From Flammeovirgaceae bacterium (GTDB taxonomy: Bacteria > Bacteroidota > Bacteroidia > Cytophagales > Cyclobacteriaceae), in NCBI GenBank assembly GCA_013204595.1, contig JABMNK010000092.1, forward strand, positions 1 to 64,000: DNA of 64,000 nucleotides, in the 5' to 3' direction. Positions 34,246 to 42,193 of this stretch are shown here, piece by piece; position 1 is the stretch's first letter, and every line of letters begins with the position of its first letter. Below the pieces are notes generated by a model, which ran no database searches, was not told the origin of the DNA, and was given only the letters and a program-made list of their open reading frames with translations. A program made the translations under genes and the position numbers.

Positions 34246-34783
34246 AATTAATATTATTTCTGGTCTCCATTTTTTGGATTAATAATTTTTTGGCTCTAGC
34301 ATATTGGGATTTGGAGGTACCCTCACTAATCTGTAATTGCTCAGCAATCTCATGATGTTTATAACCCTCAATAGCGTGCAAATTAAAAATGATCCTACAC
34401 CCATCAGGCAATTCCATGATCATCATAATTAATTCTTCATATCCAAAATCAGACATGACTTTCTCATCTATCGAAGTATCGGTCATATCAGTAACGTCCA
34501 TCATAGGATATAAATACAATTTACTTCTTTGATGATTCAATGAAGTATTCACTACGATGCGCTTTATCCAATAAGGTAAAGACGAATCCCCTCTGAATTT
34601 GCTGATATTTTTAAAAACCTTAACAAATGATTCCTGTAAAATATCTTCTGCTTCTTGCACAACTTTAACATACCTTAAGGCAACCGCGAACATAGATTTT
34701 GAATACTTAGCATAAAGTGCCTCTTGAGCACTTGATTTATTTTTTCTACAACCTTTGATTAAAACCTTATCGGAATCATACAT
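34238..34783 (-). CDS. RNA polymerase ECF-type sigma factor
   Basis: A 181-residue ECF sigma factor. Region 2 spans about 10-75 (AQEALYAKYSKSMFAVALRYV; EAEDILQESFVKVFKNI; LPYWIKRIVVNTSLNHQR) and region 4 about 115-175 (LPDGCRIIFNLHAIEGYKHHEIAEQL; SEGTSKSQYARAKKLL). It overlaps by 8 nt the gene for its probable membrane-bound regulator. It is divergent from the Plug gene, with about 70 nt between the starts, so the type IX secretion gene could be part of its regulon; this is inference. Confidence 0.9.
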   Translation of the reverse strand: MYDSDKVLIKGCRKNKSSAQEALYAKYSKSMFAVALRYVKVVQEAEDILQESFVKVFKNISKFRGDSSLPYWIKRIVVNTSLNHQRSKLYLYPMMDVTDMTDTSIDEKVMSDFGYEELIMMIMELPDGCRIIFNLHAIEGYKHHEIAEQLQISEGTSKSQYARAKKLLIQKMETRNNINYG

Positions 34784-34856
34784 GAAGGTAAATTAAACTA
34801 AAGACAACATAAACTGAAATTTCGTTGTAAACTTGTTCATCATCAATGAATTAAGC

Positions 34857-36131
34857 ATGAAAATAAATATTTATTTATTACTGACAGTAGTCAACAGCGC
34901 ATGTGTGCCCATCAGCACTTCTAACTCTACAATCGCCTCTAGGAGCCTAGAAATTGAATATACTGATAAAGAGTATTCTCAAAATATTGGAAATGTACGC
35001 ATATCGCAAGCCAATACTGGCTTGACTTTTTATGAAAATATTTTTAATCTCAGCCAAGAGCTTGCTTATGAACTCACTTTCGATCTCCTAGAAAAAGATT
35101 TTAAATACCTACATATGAAGATTTTTAATTGTACTTGGGACTGGAAAAAGTCCCAACTTAACAATTTAGAATACTTATCTGACTACAATGAATTTCCCAT
35201 CAATAACTATGAATTTTCCCAAAGTCGAATTTCTGAATATGTCAGCTATTCAACTAAATTACCTTCGGTTAGGAAATCTGGTAATTATATTTTAGCGGTA
35301 TACGCAGATGGAACCCCCGAAATTCCTCTTTTTACCAGAAAATTTATGGTTCATGAGAATTCAGTTTTTATCGACGCTAATGTCTCTGTAAGTAATGGTT
35401 CTCAGTATCGGACACATCAGCAAATAAATCTTTCAATTAGTTATGGCACCCTCCAAACATCAAATCCCAATCAAGACTTTAAAACTGTCATTATTCAAAA
35501 TAAAGATTGGAGAAATGCGATCAAAGGATTGCCACCCACAAATATATTACCTAATGAAAAACGAATACTATTCAATTATTTCAACCAAGAGATAAACTTT
35601 CCTGGATTACATAATTTTCGATTTTTTGATGCGCGATCTTTAAGTTTTAGAGGTCAAAATATTTTTAATATTCAACAAAGCCAAAGAGGAATTGAGCTAA
35701 TTATAGAAGAAGAAAAGCCACTAAAAGAATTGGCCTTTGGGCGCCCATTACAGGACAATCTTCATGGAGAATATTATACTCGCATCATTGATCCCAATTC
35801 CAAAGATTTAAATTCAGAATATGTATGGGTCAATTTTAAATTAATAACAGAAAAAATAAATGGTACTGTTTTTATTCATGGAGGATTTAATAATTGGCAA
35901 CTCAATGATCTTAATCAAATGACCTATGATGAAGTTAGCGCAGCTTATAAGGGTAGTATCAAAGTAAAACAAGGATTCTATAGTTATCAATATTATATCC
36001 ATAGCGATGAATACCCATATTATTGGATTGATGGTACTCATTTTGAAACTAAAAATTCCTATGAAATACTTGTCTATTATCGGGAACCAGGCGCTTTATC
36101 GGAACGTCTTGTGGGCTATCGAGAGTTGTGA
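34857..36131 (+). CDS. DUF5103 protein, type IX secretion Plug component
   Basis: This 424-residue periplasmic protein matches the DUF5103 family, whose Flavobacterium member (Plug) closes the periplasmic side of the SprA translocon of the type IX secretion system. The N-terminal beta-sandwich domain has LEIEYTDKEYSQNIGNVRI and FNCTWDWKKSQLNNLEYLSDYNEF; the C-terminal domain resembles an early-set fold (FIHGGFNNWQLND; YQYYIHSDEYPYYWIDG). The ATG at 34857 starts a signal peptide ending VNSAC, possibly a lipoprotein. A TTG at 34833 is open but adds nothing signal-like. It ends before a small hairpin at 36152-36168. Confidence 0.85.
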   Translation: MKINIYLLLTVVNSACVPISTSNSTIASRSLEIEYTDKEYSQNIGNVRISQANTGLTFYENIFNLSQELAYELTFDLLEKDFKYLHMKIFNCTWDWKKSQLNNLEYLSDYNEFPINNYEFSQSRISEYVSYSTKLPSVRKSGNYILAVYADGTPEIPLFTRKFMVHENSVFIDANVSVSNGSQYRTHQQINLSISYGTLQTSNPNQDFKTVIIQNKDWRNAIKGLPPTNILPNEKRILFNYFNQEINFPGLHNFRFFDARSLSFRGQNIFNIQQSQRGIELIIEEEKPLKELAFGRPLQDNLHGEYYTRIIDPNSKDLNSEYVWVNFKLITEKINGTVFIHGGFNNWQLNDLNQMTYDEVSAAYKGSIKVKQGFYSYQYYIHSDEYPYYWIDGTHFETKNSYEILVYYREPGALSERLVGYREL

Positions 36132-36151
36132 GTTAAGTCTATTCCACCAGT

Positions 36152-36168
36152 CTCTCTTTAAAAGAGAG
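36152..36168. terminator. Possible terminator between Plug gene and ychF
   Basis: A near-perfect palindrome CTCTCTTT-A-AAAGAGAG lies between two convergent genes. It lacks a proper T run, so termination is only plausible. Confidence 0.35.
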
Positions 36169-36200
36169 CATTCATTTTAAAAAATGGACTCTGACCGAGG

Positions 36201-37298
36201 TTATACATTGAATCTAAAATGCATTACATCACCATCTTTGACAACATATTCTTTTCCTTCGATGGCCAACTTACCTGCCTCTTTACAGCCCTGTTCGGTC
36301 TTATAAGTCTGATAATCTGCTAGTTTTATAACCTCGGCCTTGATAAATCCTTTTTCAAAATCTGTATGAATCACCCCTGCCGCCTGAGGCGCCTTCCAGC
36401 CCCTAGTTATCGTCCAAGCCCTCACCTCTTGAACACCCGCCGTGAAATAAGTAATAAGCTCGAGTAATCTATAAGAGGCCTTTATCAGTCTATTTAAACC
36501 TGACTCGCTTAGACCATATTCTTGTAAGAAGAGATTTTTATCCTCTAACTCTTCGAATTCAGCAATTTGAGCTTCTAACGAAGCGGAAACCAATACCACT
36601 TCGGCATTTTCATTCTTAACATGTGCTTCTAAAAGTTTACTCCAGCTGTTGCCATTAATCACATTTTCCTCCTCCACATTGGCAACATAAATAATTGGCT
36701 TATCTGTCAATAAATTCAATGATTTTATGATCTCTAAATCATCGGATGTTCTTTCCATTGATCGAGCATTCAAACCCGCCTCTAAATGTGCCTTGAATTT
36801 GCCTAGCACTTCATATTCACGCTTAGATGCCTGATCTCCAGATTTTGCTTGTTTTTCTACTCTTGTCCGTCTTTTATCTACAGAATCAAGGTCTTTGATC
36901 TGTAGCTCAGTATCAATTATTTCTTTGTCAGAAACAGGATTAACCCGACCCTCTACATGAATAATATTGTCATTATCAAAGCATCTTACTACATGGATAA
37001 TCGCATCCACTTCCCTGATGTTGGCCAAAAATTGATTACCCAAACCCTCTCCTTTACTGGCGCCCTTTACTAAACCGGCAATATCAACAAACTCCATGGC
37101 TGTTGGTATTATCTTTTGAGGATTCACTAGTCCCTTTAATATAGCGAGTCTTTCATCAGGTACCGTAATTACCCCAATATTGGGCTCTATCGTGCAAAAA
37201 GGAAAATTTGCAGCTTCCGCTTTGGCATTAGATAAAGCATTAAATAAGGTAGATTTACCCACGTTAGGTAATCCGACGATTCCACATTGTAATCCCAT
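36201..37298 (-). CDS. ychF: Redox-regulated ATPase YchF (Obg-family Ola1)
   Basis: A 365-residue P-loop NTPase of the Obg family that prefers ATP and associates with ribosomes. G1 is [14 protein letters not shown] at about residues 8-21, G3 lies in [20 protein letters not shown], a helical coiled-coil insert occupies about 130-200, and the C-terminal TGS-like domain carries [19 protein letters not shown]. The specificity motif that reads NKxD in GTPases appears as YVANVEEEN, as in YchF. It is a single gene. Confidence 0.95.
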   Translation of the reverse strand: MGLQCGIVGLPNVGKSTLFNALSNAKAEAANFPFCTIEPNIGVITVPDERLAILKGLVNPQKIIPTAMEFVDIAGLVKGASKGEGLGNQFLANIREVDAIIHVVRCFDNDNIIHVEGRVNPVSDKEIIDTELQIKDLDSVDKRRTRVEKQAKSGDQASKREYEVLGKFKAHLEAGLNARSMERTSDDLEIIKSLNLLTDKPIIYVANVEEENVINGNSWSKLLEAHVKNENAEVVLVSASLEAQIAEFEELEDKNLFLQEYGLSESGLNRLIKASYRLLELITYFTAGVQEVRAWTITRGWKAPQAAGVIHTDFEKGFIKAEVIKLADYQTYKTEQGCKEAGKLAIEGKEYVVKDGDVMHFRFNV

Positions 37299-37463
37299 TG
37301 ATAATTTATTGCTTAAGTATTATTAAATTAGACATAAAAAAAACGGCACCTTACGACCTCTCAATTTAATTCGATCATTTCTCAGAAATAATGAATTGAG
37401 AACAAGCAGTTCTACCCATTTCAGATCCCTTGGGAATTTTTCAAAAACGAAAAAAGTAATTAA

Positions 37464-37802
37464 TTAATCCCAACGATTTCCTGATTCACTCCTATTATCG
37501 CGAGATTCCTCGTCATCTCGCTCAATTTTATCAAAATCCACTTCAGGCATCAATTCATTTTTCACATGATCGATGGATGTATTTAGGGCTTTAATAAATT
37601 TGTGAAAATCTTCTTTATATAAAAAAATCTTATGCTTTTCAAATACAAACTCATCGTCCTTAAGCCGACGTTTGCTCTCAGTGATCGTTAAATAGTAATC
37701 GTTGGATCTGGTCGCCTTAACATCAAAAAAATAGGTTCTTTTTCCAGCAAGAACTCTCTCTGAGTAAATTTCTTCCCTTCTATTTTCGTTATTGTCATCC
37801 AC
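37464..37802 (-). CDS. DUF3276 / PUR-family nucleic-acid-binding protein
   Basis: A 112-residue protein with one PUR-type repeat: YSERVLAGKRTYFFDVKATRSNDYY.. split as SERVLAGKRTYFFDVKATR, then YLTITESKRRL and the helix HKIFLYKEDFHKFIKALNT. The tail from residue 85 is acidic and unstructured (DDEESRDNRSES). PUR proteins bind single-stranded purine-rich DNA or RNA; in Bacteroidota the DUF3276 members are small and widespread, with unknown targets. An exact -7 box lies upstream at 37833-37826. Confidence 0.88.
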   Translation of the reverse strand: MDDNNENRREEIYSERVLAGKRTYFFDVKATRSNDYYLTITESKRRLKDDEFVFEKHKIFLYKEDFHKFIKALNTSIDHVKNELMPEVDFDKIERDDEESRDNRSESGNRWD

Positions 37803-37825
37803 AGTCGTAATATTTTAAAATGCCC

Positions 37826-37833
37826 CAAAAATA
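37826..37833 (-). promoter_or_regulatory. Promoter -7 box for the DUF3276 gene
   Basis: TATTTTTG on the minus strand matches TAnnTTTG exactly, 24 nt before the ATG. Confidence 0.4.
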
Positions 37834-37922
37834 TAAAGCAAGTTTATGTAAAAAATGAACAAAAAATACAATCTTCACTCACTATTCATCGATAACTATT
37901 AATTACTGCCTACTTTCAATGG

Positions 37923-37930
37923 TATCTTTG
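37923..37930 (+). promoter_or_regulatory. Promoter -7 box for the DUF58 gene
   Basis: TATCTTTG matches TAnnTTTG exactly. It lies between two in-frame ATGs (37919 and 37943), so only the second would be within the transcript. Confidence 0.4.
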
Positions 37931-37942
37931 GTACTCAAAATT

Positions 37943-38851
37943 ATGAGCATAGATTTATCCAGTATTAAAAAATTTGAAAACCTCGAACTTCTTGCCAAGG
38001 AATTAGTAGAAGGTTTTATCACCGGATTGCACCGATCACCCTACCACGGATTCTCAGTAGAATTTGCCGATCATAAACACTATAATTTCGGTGAAAGCAC
38101 TCGCAATATTGATTGGAAAGTATTTGCGAAGACGGATCAGCTCTATATCAAACAATACGAAGAAGAAACCAATTTAAGATGTACCATTGTTTTGGATATT
38201 TCAAAAAGCATGTATTATCCAAAACCAAACTTTGACAAAATAAAATTTAGTATTTGTGCCGCTGCGGCAATTTCTTATCTAATGATCTCTCAACGCGACG
38301 CTGTAGGATTAATTGGATTTGCAGAAAAAATATCATTGATAACGCCGCAGAAATCAACAAAATCCCATCTCAACCAACTACTCATTCAATTAAGTAAATG
38401 GATGGATGAGCAACTAACTCATGACTTGGGCTCTGACATTTCCCAAAGTCTGCATTTGATCGCTGATAAAATCAATAAGCGATCTTTAGTAATGATTTTT
38501 ACAGATATGTTTCAGGGTAATGAATCTATGGAATCTATTTTCACAGCCCTCCAACATCTCAAACACAATAAACATGAAGTACTATTGTTCCATGTTTCGG
38601 ATCAACATACCGAGAGGGATTTTAATTTTGACGATCGACCTTACGTTTTTAAAGATTCAGAAACAGGAAAAAAAATCAAAGTCAGTCCTTCTTTTATGAA
38701 AGCAAGTTATCGTCAAAAAATGAATGATTTTTACACCAACATGAGGTTAGCTTGCGGTCAACTTAAAATAGATTTCATTGAAGTAAATACCACTGACCCT
38801 TTTGATAAGGTTTTAAGTAGTTACTTGGTAAAAAGAAAAAAGATGAACTAA
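37943..38851 (+). CDS. DUF58 domain protein (vWA-like)
   Basis: A 302-residue cytoplasmic protein of the DUF58 family, which carries a von Willebrand A-type fold. The conserved N-terminal segment has YHGFSVEFADHKHYN and STRNIDWKVFAKTDQLYIK; the metal-site-like motif is LDISKSM, and a second acidic motif is FTDMFQG. DUF58 proteins usually work with a MoxR AAA+ ATPase and BatA-type proteins; none of those genes is in the window, so it stands alone here. The start at 37943 is chosen because the promoter box at 37923-37930 would exclude the ATG at 37919. Confidence 0.85.
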   Translation: MSIDLSSIKKFENLELLAKELVEGFITGLHRSPYHGFSVEFADHKHYNFGESTRNIDWKVFAKTDQLYIKQYEEETNLRCTIVLDISKSMYYPKPNFDKIKFSICAAAAISYLMISQRDAVGLIGFAEKISLITPQKSTKSHLNQLLIQLSKWMDEQLTHDLGSDISQSLHLIADKINKRSLVMIFTDMFQGNESMESIFTALQHLKHNKHEVLLFHVSDQHTERDFNFDDRPYVFKDSETGKKIKVSPSFMKASYRQKMNDFYTNMRLACGQLKIDFIEVNTTDPFDKVLSSYLVKRKKMN

Positions 38852-38872
38852 CGCTCGAAAAGACTAATCTAT

Positions 38873-39220
38873 TTAAGCAAGATGCAACCAATCTTTTTTG
38901 GCCATCAATTCTTCCTTTGTCTCCACACAATCAGGATCATCTACACAACAATCAACCGGACAAACTGCCGCGCATTGAGGTTCCTCATGGAATCCAGTGC
39001 ATTCAGTGCACTTTCCAGGAACTATATAATAAAACTCTTCTGAGACTGGCTCCTGATTCTTAGAAGCCTCTAGTACGATGCCTCCCTCCAGTTCTACTTG
39101 CTTAAGTCCAGTTCCATCCGACCATTTCCACTCAGCACCACCTTCATAAATGGCAGTATTGGGACATTCCGGCTCACAAGCTCCGCAGTTGATACATTCG
39201 TCAGTTATAATAATTGCCAT
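38873..39220 (-). CDS. 4Fe-4S dicluster ferredoxin
   Basis: A 115-residue ferredoxin with two cluster motifs. The first is Cys9, Cys12, Cys15, Cys19 ([12 protein letters not shown]); the second uses KCTECTG and [10 protein letters not shown] near residues 70-95. An insert of about 40 residues separates the halves, as in the Bacteroidota proteins found beside LuxC-type acyl-CoA reductases. It transfers low-potential electrons in the cytoplasm; its redox partner is not shown by the sequence. The acyl-CoA reductase gene is 1.7 kb away on the other strand, with a ThuA gene between. Confidence 0.92.
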   Translation of the reverse strand: MAIIITDECINCGACEPECPNTAIYEGGAEWKWSDGTGLKQVELEGGIVLEASKNQEPVSEEFYYIVPGKCTECTGFHEEPQCAAVCPVDCCVDDPDCVETKEELMAKKDWLHLA

Positions 39221-39581
39221 ATCAATGTTTTTTATTCAAACAAGAAATTAATTGATTAAGTTTAATCTCGTGATAATTTCTGCCTATTAGAAAGTTTGAC
39301 CCGTCATTATTTTGGCCATCCCATTTAAATTTTATGCAAATTTAGAGGATTACTTTTTTTTTACATAGTCAAATTTTAAAAAATGACTAAAGTCAATCAA
39401 ATAGTGACTGATAACAGCATGTAATGGGACGTTTATTTAAAATTTATTGACCGCATATAGATTTAAATGATCACTATGGCCATTTAAATAAGTGATAAAA
39501 AGCCGATTCTTTATAATTTTAGTATCTTTCTCTTATGATTAATGATCGAAATAATTGAATTTGATTCTTATTTAAAAAACC
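39221..39581. other. 361-nt divergent intergenic region with interleaved inverted repeats
   Basis: No gene is seen between the ferredoxin and ThuA starts. A minus-strand TAAATTTG box (39344-39337) could serve the ferredoxin gene with a leader of about 110 nt. At 39461-39496 two inverted repeats are interleaved: ATTTAAATG (39461-39469) with CATTTAAAT (39481-39489), and ATCACT (39470-39475) with AGTGAT (39491-39496). As RNA this could form a pseudoknot; as DNA it could be an operator about 90-120 nt before ThuA. Confidence 0.35.
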
Positions 39582-40712
39582 ATGAAAAATATCATCTTGT
39601 TATTGATCACCCTCTTTTTTTATCCACCACTTGTCGCTAGTGCAACTAATATTTTTGAGGCATTTGAACCCTCTAATCAATGGTTAACTTACCAAGGAAA
39701 AAATAATATGCCCAATATTGTGCTCATTGCCGGTGATGAAGAATATAGATCTGAGGAAGCAATGCCGCAACTTGCTAAAATTTTAAATGAACGTTTTGGG
39801 TTTAATTGTACAGTTTTATTTGCGCAAGACCCTAGTAATCCTGGTTTTGTAAATCCCAATTATCAAAATAACATTCCAGGATTAGCATTTTTAAAAACTG
39901 CTGATCTAGTGATCATGCTCATCCGATTCCGAGCCCTCCCAGATGCTCAAATGACTTTTGTTGATGATTATTTAAAAAGCGGTAAACCCATTGTAGCACT
40001 GCGCACTTCAACGCATGCCTTCAGATTTGACCAAACCAATTTCAAAAGTAGTTTTAGCTATTATGATTGTTTCAACCAATTAGATAATACTTGGAATGGT
40101 GGATTCGGCAGATTGGTATTAGGAGAAACTTGGATTTCTCATCATGGATCCCATGGTAATCAAAGTACCAAAGGAGTAATTGCCTCTGGACGCGAGGATC
40201 ATCCTATATTGACCGGCTTGACATCTGGGGACATCTGGGGGGCTACCGACGTATATACCGTCCGAACACCATTACCGAAAGATGGTCAAACCTTAATATA
40301 CGGACAAGTTATCGAACGAGAAGGACCAGAGAATAAGGCAGACCCGCTACTCGGAATGAGTCCATTCGATTTCAGAGCCGCCGGGATTGTGGAGCGTAAA
40401 AATGAAAAAGGAGAAAATGTGGAAATCGATCTAAACAACCCTATGATGCCTGTGGCATGGACGAAATCCTACATGATTCCTGGAGGGAAAGAAGGGAAAA
40501 CTTTCACCACAACCTTAGGTGCCTCTGTAGATATACTCTCAGAAGGTGTCAGGAAAATGATCATTAATGCTGCGTTTTGGTGTTTAGATCTACCCATCAC
40601 TGAAAACGCTAATGTTGACCTAGTGGGTGCCTACAATCCTACTGGATTTGCTTTCCATGAAGATGCCTATTGGATTGAACTTAAAACTGAGATATCCAAG
40701 TTGAAAGATTAA
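39582..40712 (+). CDS. ThuA-like domain protein, secreted
   Basis: A 376-residue protein with a signal peptide (about 1-21, ending LVASA) and a ThuA-like glutamine-amidotransferase fold (NIVLIAGDEEYRSEEAMPQLAKIL; ADLVIMLIRFRALPDAQM; SGKPIVALRTSTHAF). ThuA proteins are linked to trehalose and other sugar utilisation; many secreted members in Bacteroidota and Planctomycetes have unknown substrates, and no sugar genes lie nearby. It separates the ferredoxin and acyl-CoA reductase genes, which are adjacent in many relatives as I recall, so it may be a later insertion. Confidence 0.85.
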   Translation: MKNIILLLITLFFYPPLVASATNIFEAFEPSNQWLTYQGKNNMPNIVLIAGDEEYRSEEAMPQLAKILNERFGFNCTVLFAQDPSNPGFVNPNYQNNIPGLAFLKTADLVIMLIRFRALPDAQMTFVDDYLKSGKPIVALRTSTHAFRFDQTNFKSSFSYYDCFNQLDNTWNGGFGRLVLGETWISHHGSHGNQSTKGVIASGREDHPILTGLTSGDIWGATDVYTVRTPLPKDGQTLIYGQVIEREGPENKADPLLGMSPFDFRAAGIVERKNEKGENVEIDLNNPMMPVAWTKSYMIPGGKEGKTFTTTLGASVDILSEGVRKMIINAAFWCLDLPITENANVDLVGAYNPTGFAFHEDAYWIELKTEISKLKD

Positions 40713-40881
40713 TTTATAAAATCATCTTATTGGCTACCTTTCATCCGCTTATTTTAAAAAAAATAAATAAAGGAATTTAATTCCGATCAGCTCACTGCAG
40801 TACTTTGAGAAGCCTTTATTTATATAAAATGTGATTTAATCAAAATATTCGAGAGAACGCTTATTCAATCAATTGAAGTGA

Positions 40882-40889
40882 TAGCTTTG
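40882..40889 (+). promoter_or_regulatory. Promoter -7 box for the acyl-CoA reductase gene
   Basis: TAGCTTTG matches TAnnTTTG exactly, 26 nt before the ATG at 40915. Confidence 0.45.
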
Positions 40890-40914
40890 CAGCACATTTT
40901 TAAGTTGTTGATAA

Positions 40915-41925
40915 ATGAACCTAGCGGAAAGAACGGAGGTATTTGCTAAACTTCGAATCATTTTAATGAATTTGTCTTTAGACGAATTGGACGATATGGC
41001 TTATCTAGCAGCTAGTGATAATCGCTGGTTTGTTAAAAAAAATATTGAACAGGCAATCACAGGAATTATTCATTTACTCGACCCAGAAAAAATGACCTTA
41101 TGGCTGCGTGATTACTCCTTCCAATCGCCCATAATCAGTAAAACTGTAGGGCTCATCCTGGCGGGTAACGTTCCTTTTGTAGGATTCCATGACCTTATGT
41201 GCACCCTCATTTCTGGTCATAAGGCGGCGGTAAAATTAAGTTCACAGGATACCTATTTAATGACCTGGATGATCCATCAACTTTACGAAATAGAACCCCG
41301 GCTAAAATCCCGAATTCAGGTTAGAGAACAGCTTAAAAACATTGATGCTATCATCGCTACAGGAAGTGACAATACCTCTCGGTATTTTGAGTTTTATTTT
41401 GGAAAATACCCTCATATAATTAGGAAAAATAGAACATCCGTAGCTATTTTGAATGGAGATGAAACGAGCGAACAACTTCACCAACTAGGTCATGATATTT
41501 TTAGTTATTTCGGCTTAGGATGCAGGAATGTCTCCAAATTATTGGTGACAAGAGATGTCAATTTATCAAGACTATTGGATCATTGGCAACCTTTCGACTA
41601 TCTTCAGGACAACTTCAAATACAATAATAATTATGACTATAACAAATCTATTTTATTGGTTAATGGAGTAGCTCATCTTGATAATGGTTTCTTACTCCTT
41701 CGTGAATCAGAGGAATTGATCTCTCCGATCTCCGTTCTTTACCATCAGCAGTTCATAAATCAACAAGCACTCGCACATTATTTAGAAATTCATTCTGAAA
41801 AAATTCAATGTGTCGTTTCGAGTTCGATCAATAATAATGTCGTGAATTTTGGTAACGCACAACTTCCTGAAATCTGGGATTATGCAGATCACATTGACAC
41901 CTTACTTTTTCTTAATGAACTTTAA
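40915..41925 (+). CDS. LuxC-type acyl-CoA reductase
   Basis: The 336-residue protein belongs to the LuxC/acyl-CoA reductase branch of the aldehyde dehydrogenase superfamily, reducing fatty acyl-CoA or acyl esters to aldehydes with NADPH. Family features are GLILAGNVPFVGFHDL (nucleotide-binding region), ATGSDNTSRYFEFYFG, RKNRTSVAIL and FGLGCRNVSK, whose Cys is the expected acyl-binding nucleophile. It is shorter than LuxC of luminous bacteria, and no luxAB genes are present, so bioluminescence is not implied. The product pathway in Bacteroidota is unknown. Confidence 0.88.
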   Translation: MNLAERTEVFAKLRIILMNLSLDELDDMAYLAASDNRWFVKKNIEQAITGIIHLLDPEKMTLWLRDYSFQSPIISKTVGLILAGNVPFVGFHDLMCTLISGHKAAVKLSSQDTYLMTWMIHQLYEIEPRLKSRIQVREQLKNIDAIIATGSDNTSRYFEFYFGKYPHIIRKNRTSVAILNGDETSEQLHQLGHDIFSYFGLGCRNVSKLLVTRDVNLSRLLDHWQPFDYLQDNFKYNNNYDYNKSILLVNGVAHLDNGFLLLRESEELISPISVLYHQQFINQQALAHYLEIHSEKIQCVVSSSINNNVVNFGNAQLPEIWDYADHIDTLLFLNEL

Positions 41926-42110
41926 TGAAAATTGAGCTGCATCTAGGCCTGATGATCACTAGATTAAATAACAACTTCTTGAGCGTGGCGATGACCATAC
42001 CCCCTTGTTTCGTTTAGACAAAAAACAGCCTTTACAATAAAAAATTATTTTTTCCGCTTATTTTTAATAAAAATCATTGGCCTTTTATTTTAAATCCTAC
42101 AATCAATTAA

Positions 42111-42118
42111 TAAGTTTG
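42111..42118 (+). promoter_or_regulatory. Promoter -7 box for the M16 protease gene
   Basis: TAAGTTTG matches TAnnTTTG exactly and would give a leader of about 70 nt containing the hairpin at 42139-42170. Confidence 0.45.
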
Positions 42119-42138
42119 AGTTTCAAAAACAAATATCA

Positions 42139-42170
42139 GCTTATGCACCTTTTGTAAAAGGTGCGTAAGC
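42139..42170 (+). promoter_or_regulatory. Strong 5'-leader hairpin before the M16 protease gene
   Basis: GCTTATGCACCTTTT (42139-42153) pairs with AAAAGGTGCGTAAGC (42156-42170): 15 bp with a single G-T wobble around a 2-nt loop (in practice a larger loop). It ends 23 nt before the ATG and is not followed by a T run, so it is not a simple terminator. A role in mRNA stability or translational control is inferred. Confidence 0.55.
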
Positions 42171-42193
42171 ATCAATAACTTTCTTAAAACACA

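Noticed and set aside
36152-36168. CTCTCTTT/AAAGAGAG palindrome as a regulatory operator
   Set aside because: It lies between two convergent gene ends with no start codon nearby; weak terminator is the simpler reading.
37360-37400. Nested inverted repeats between ychF and the DUF3276 gene
   Set aside because: Arms are short with a 9-nt asymmetrical bulge; structure is too weak to call a terminator or RNA element.
40772-40784. GGAAT-TTA-ATTCC palindrome after the ThuA gene
   Set aside because: It is short, AT-rich and without a T run or a close start codon; chance is likely in this composition.
40915-41925. Possible bioluminescence (lux) locus because of the LuxC-type reductase
   Set aside because: No luxA, luxB, luxD or luxE homologue is present, and LuxC-type acyl-CoA reductases are common in non-luminous Bacteroidota.
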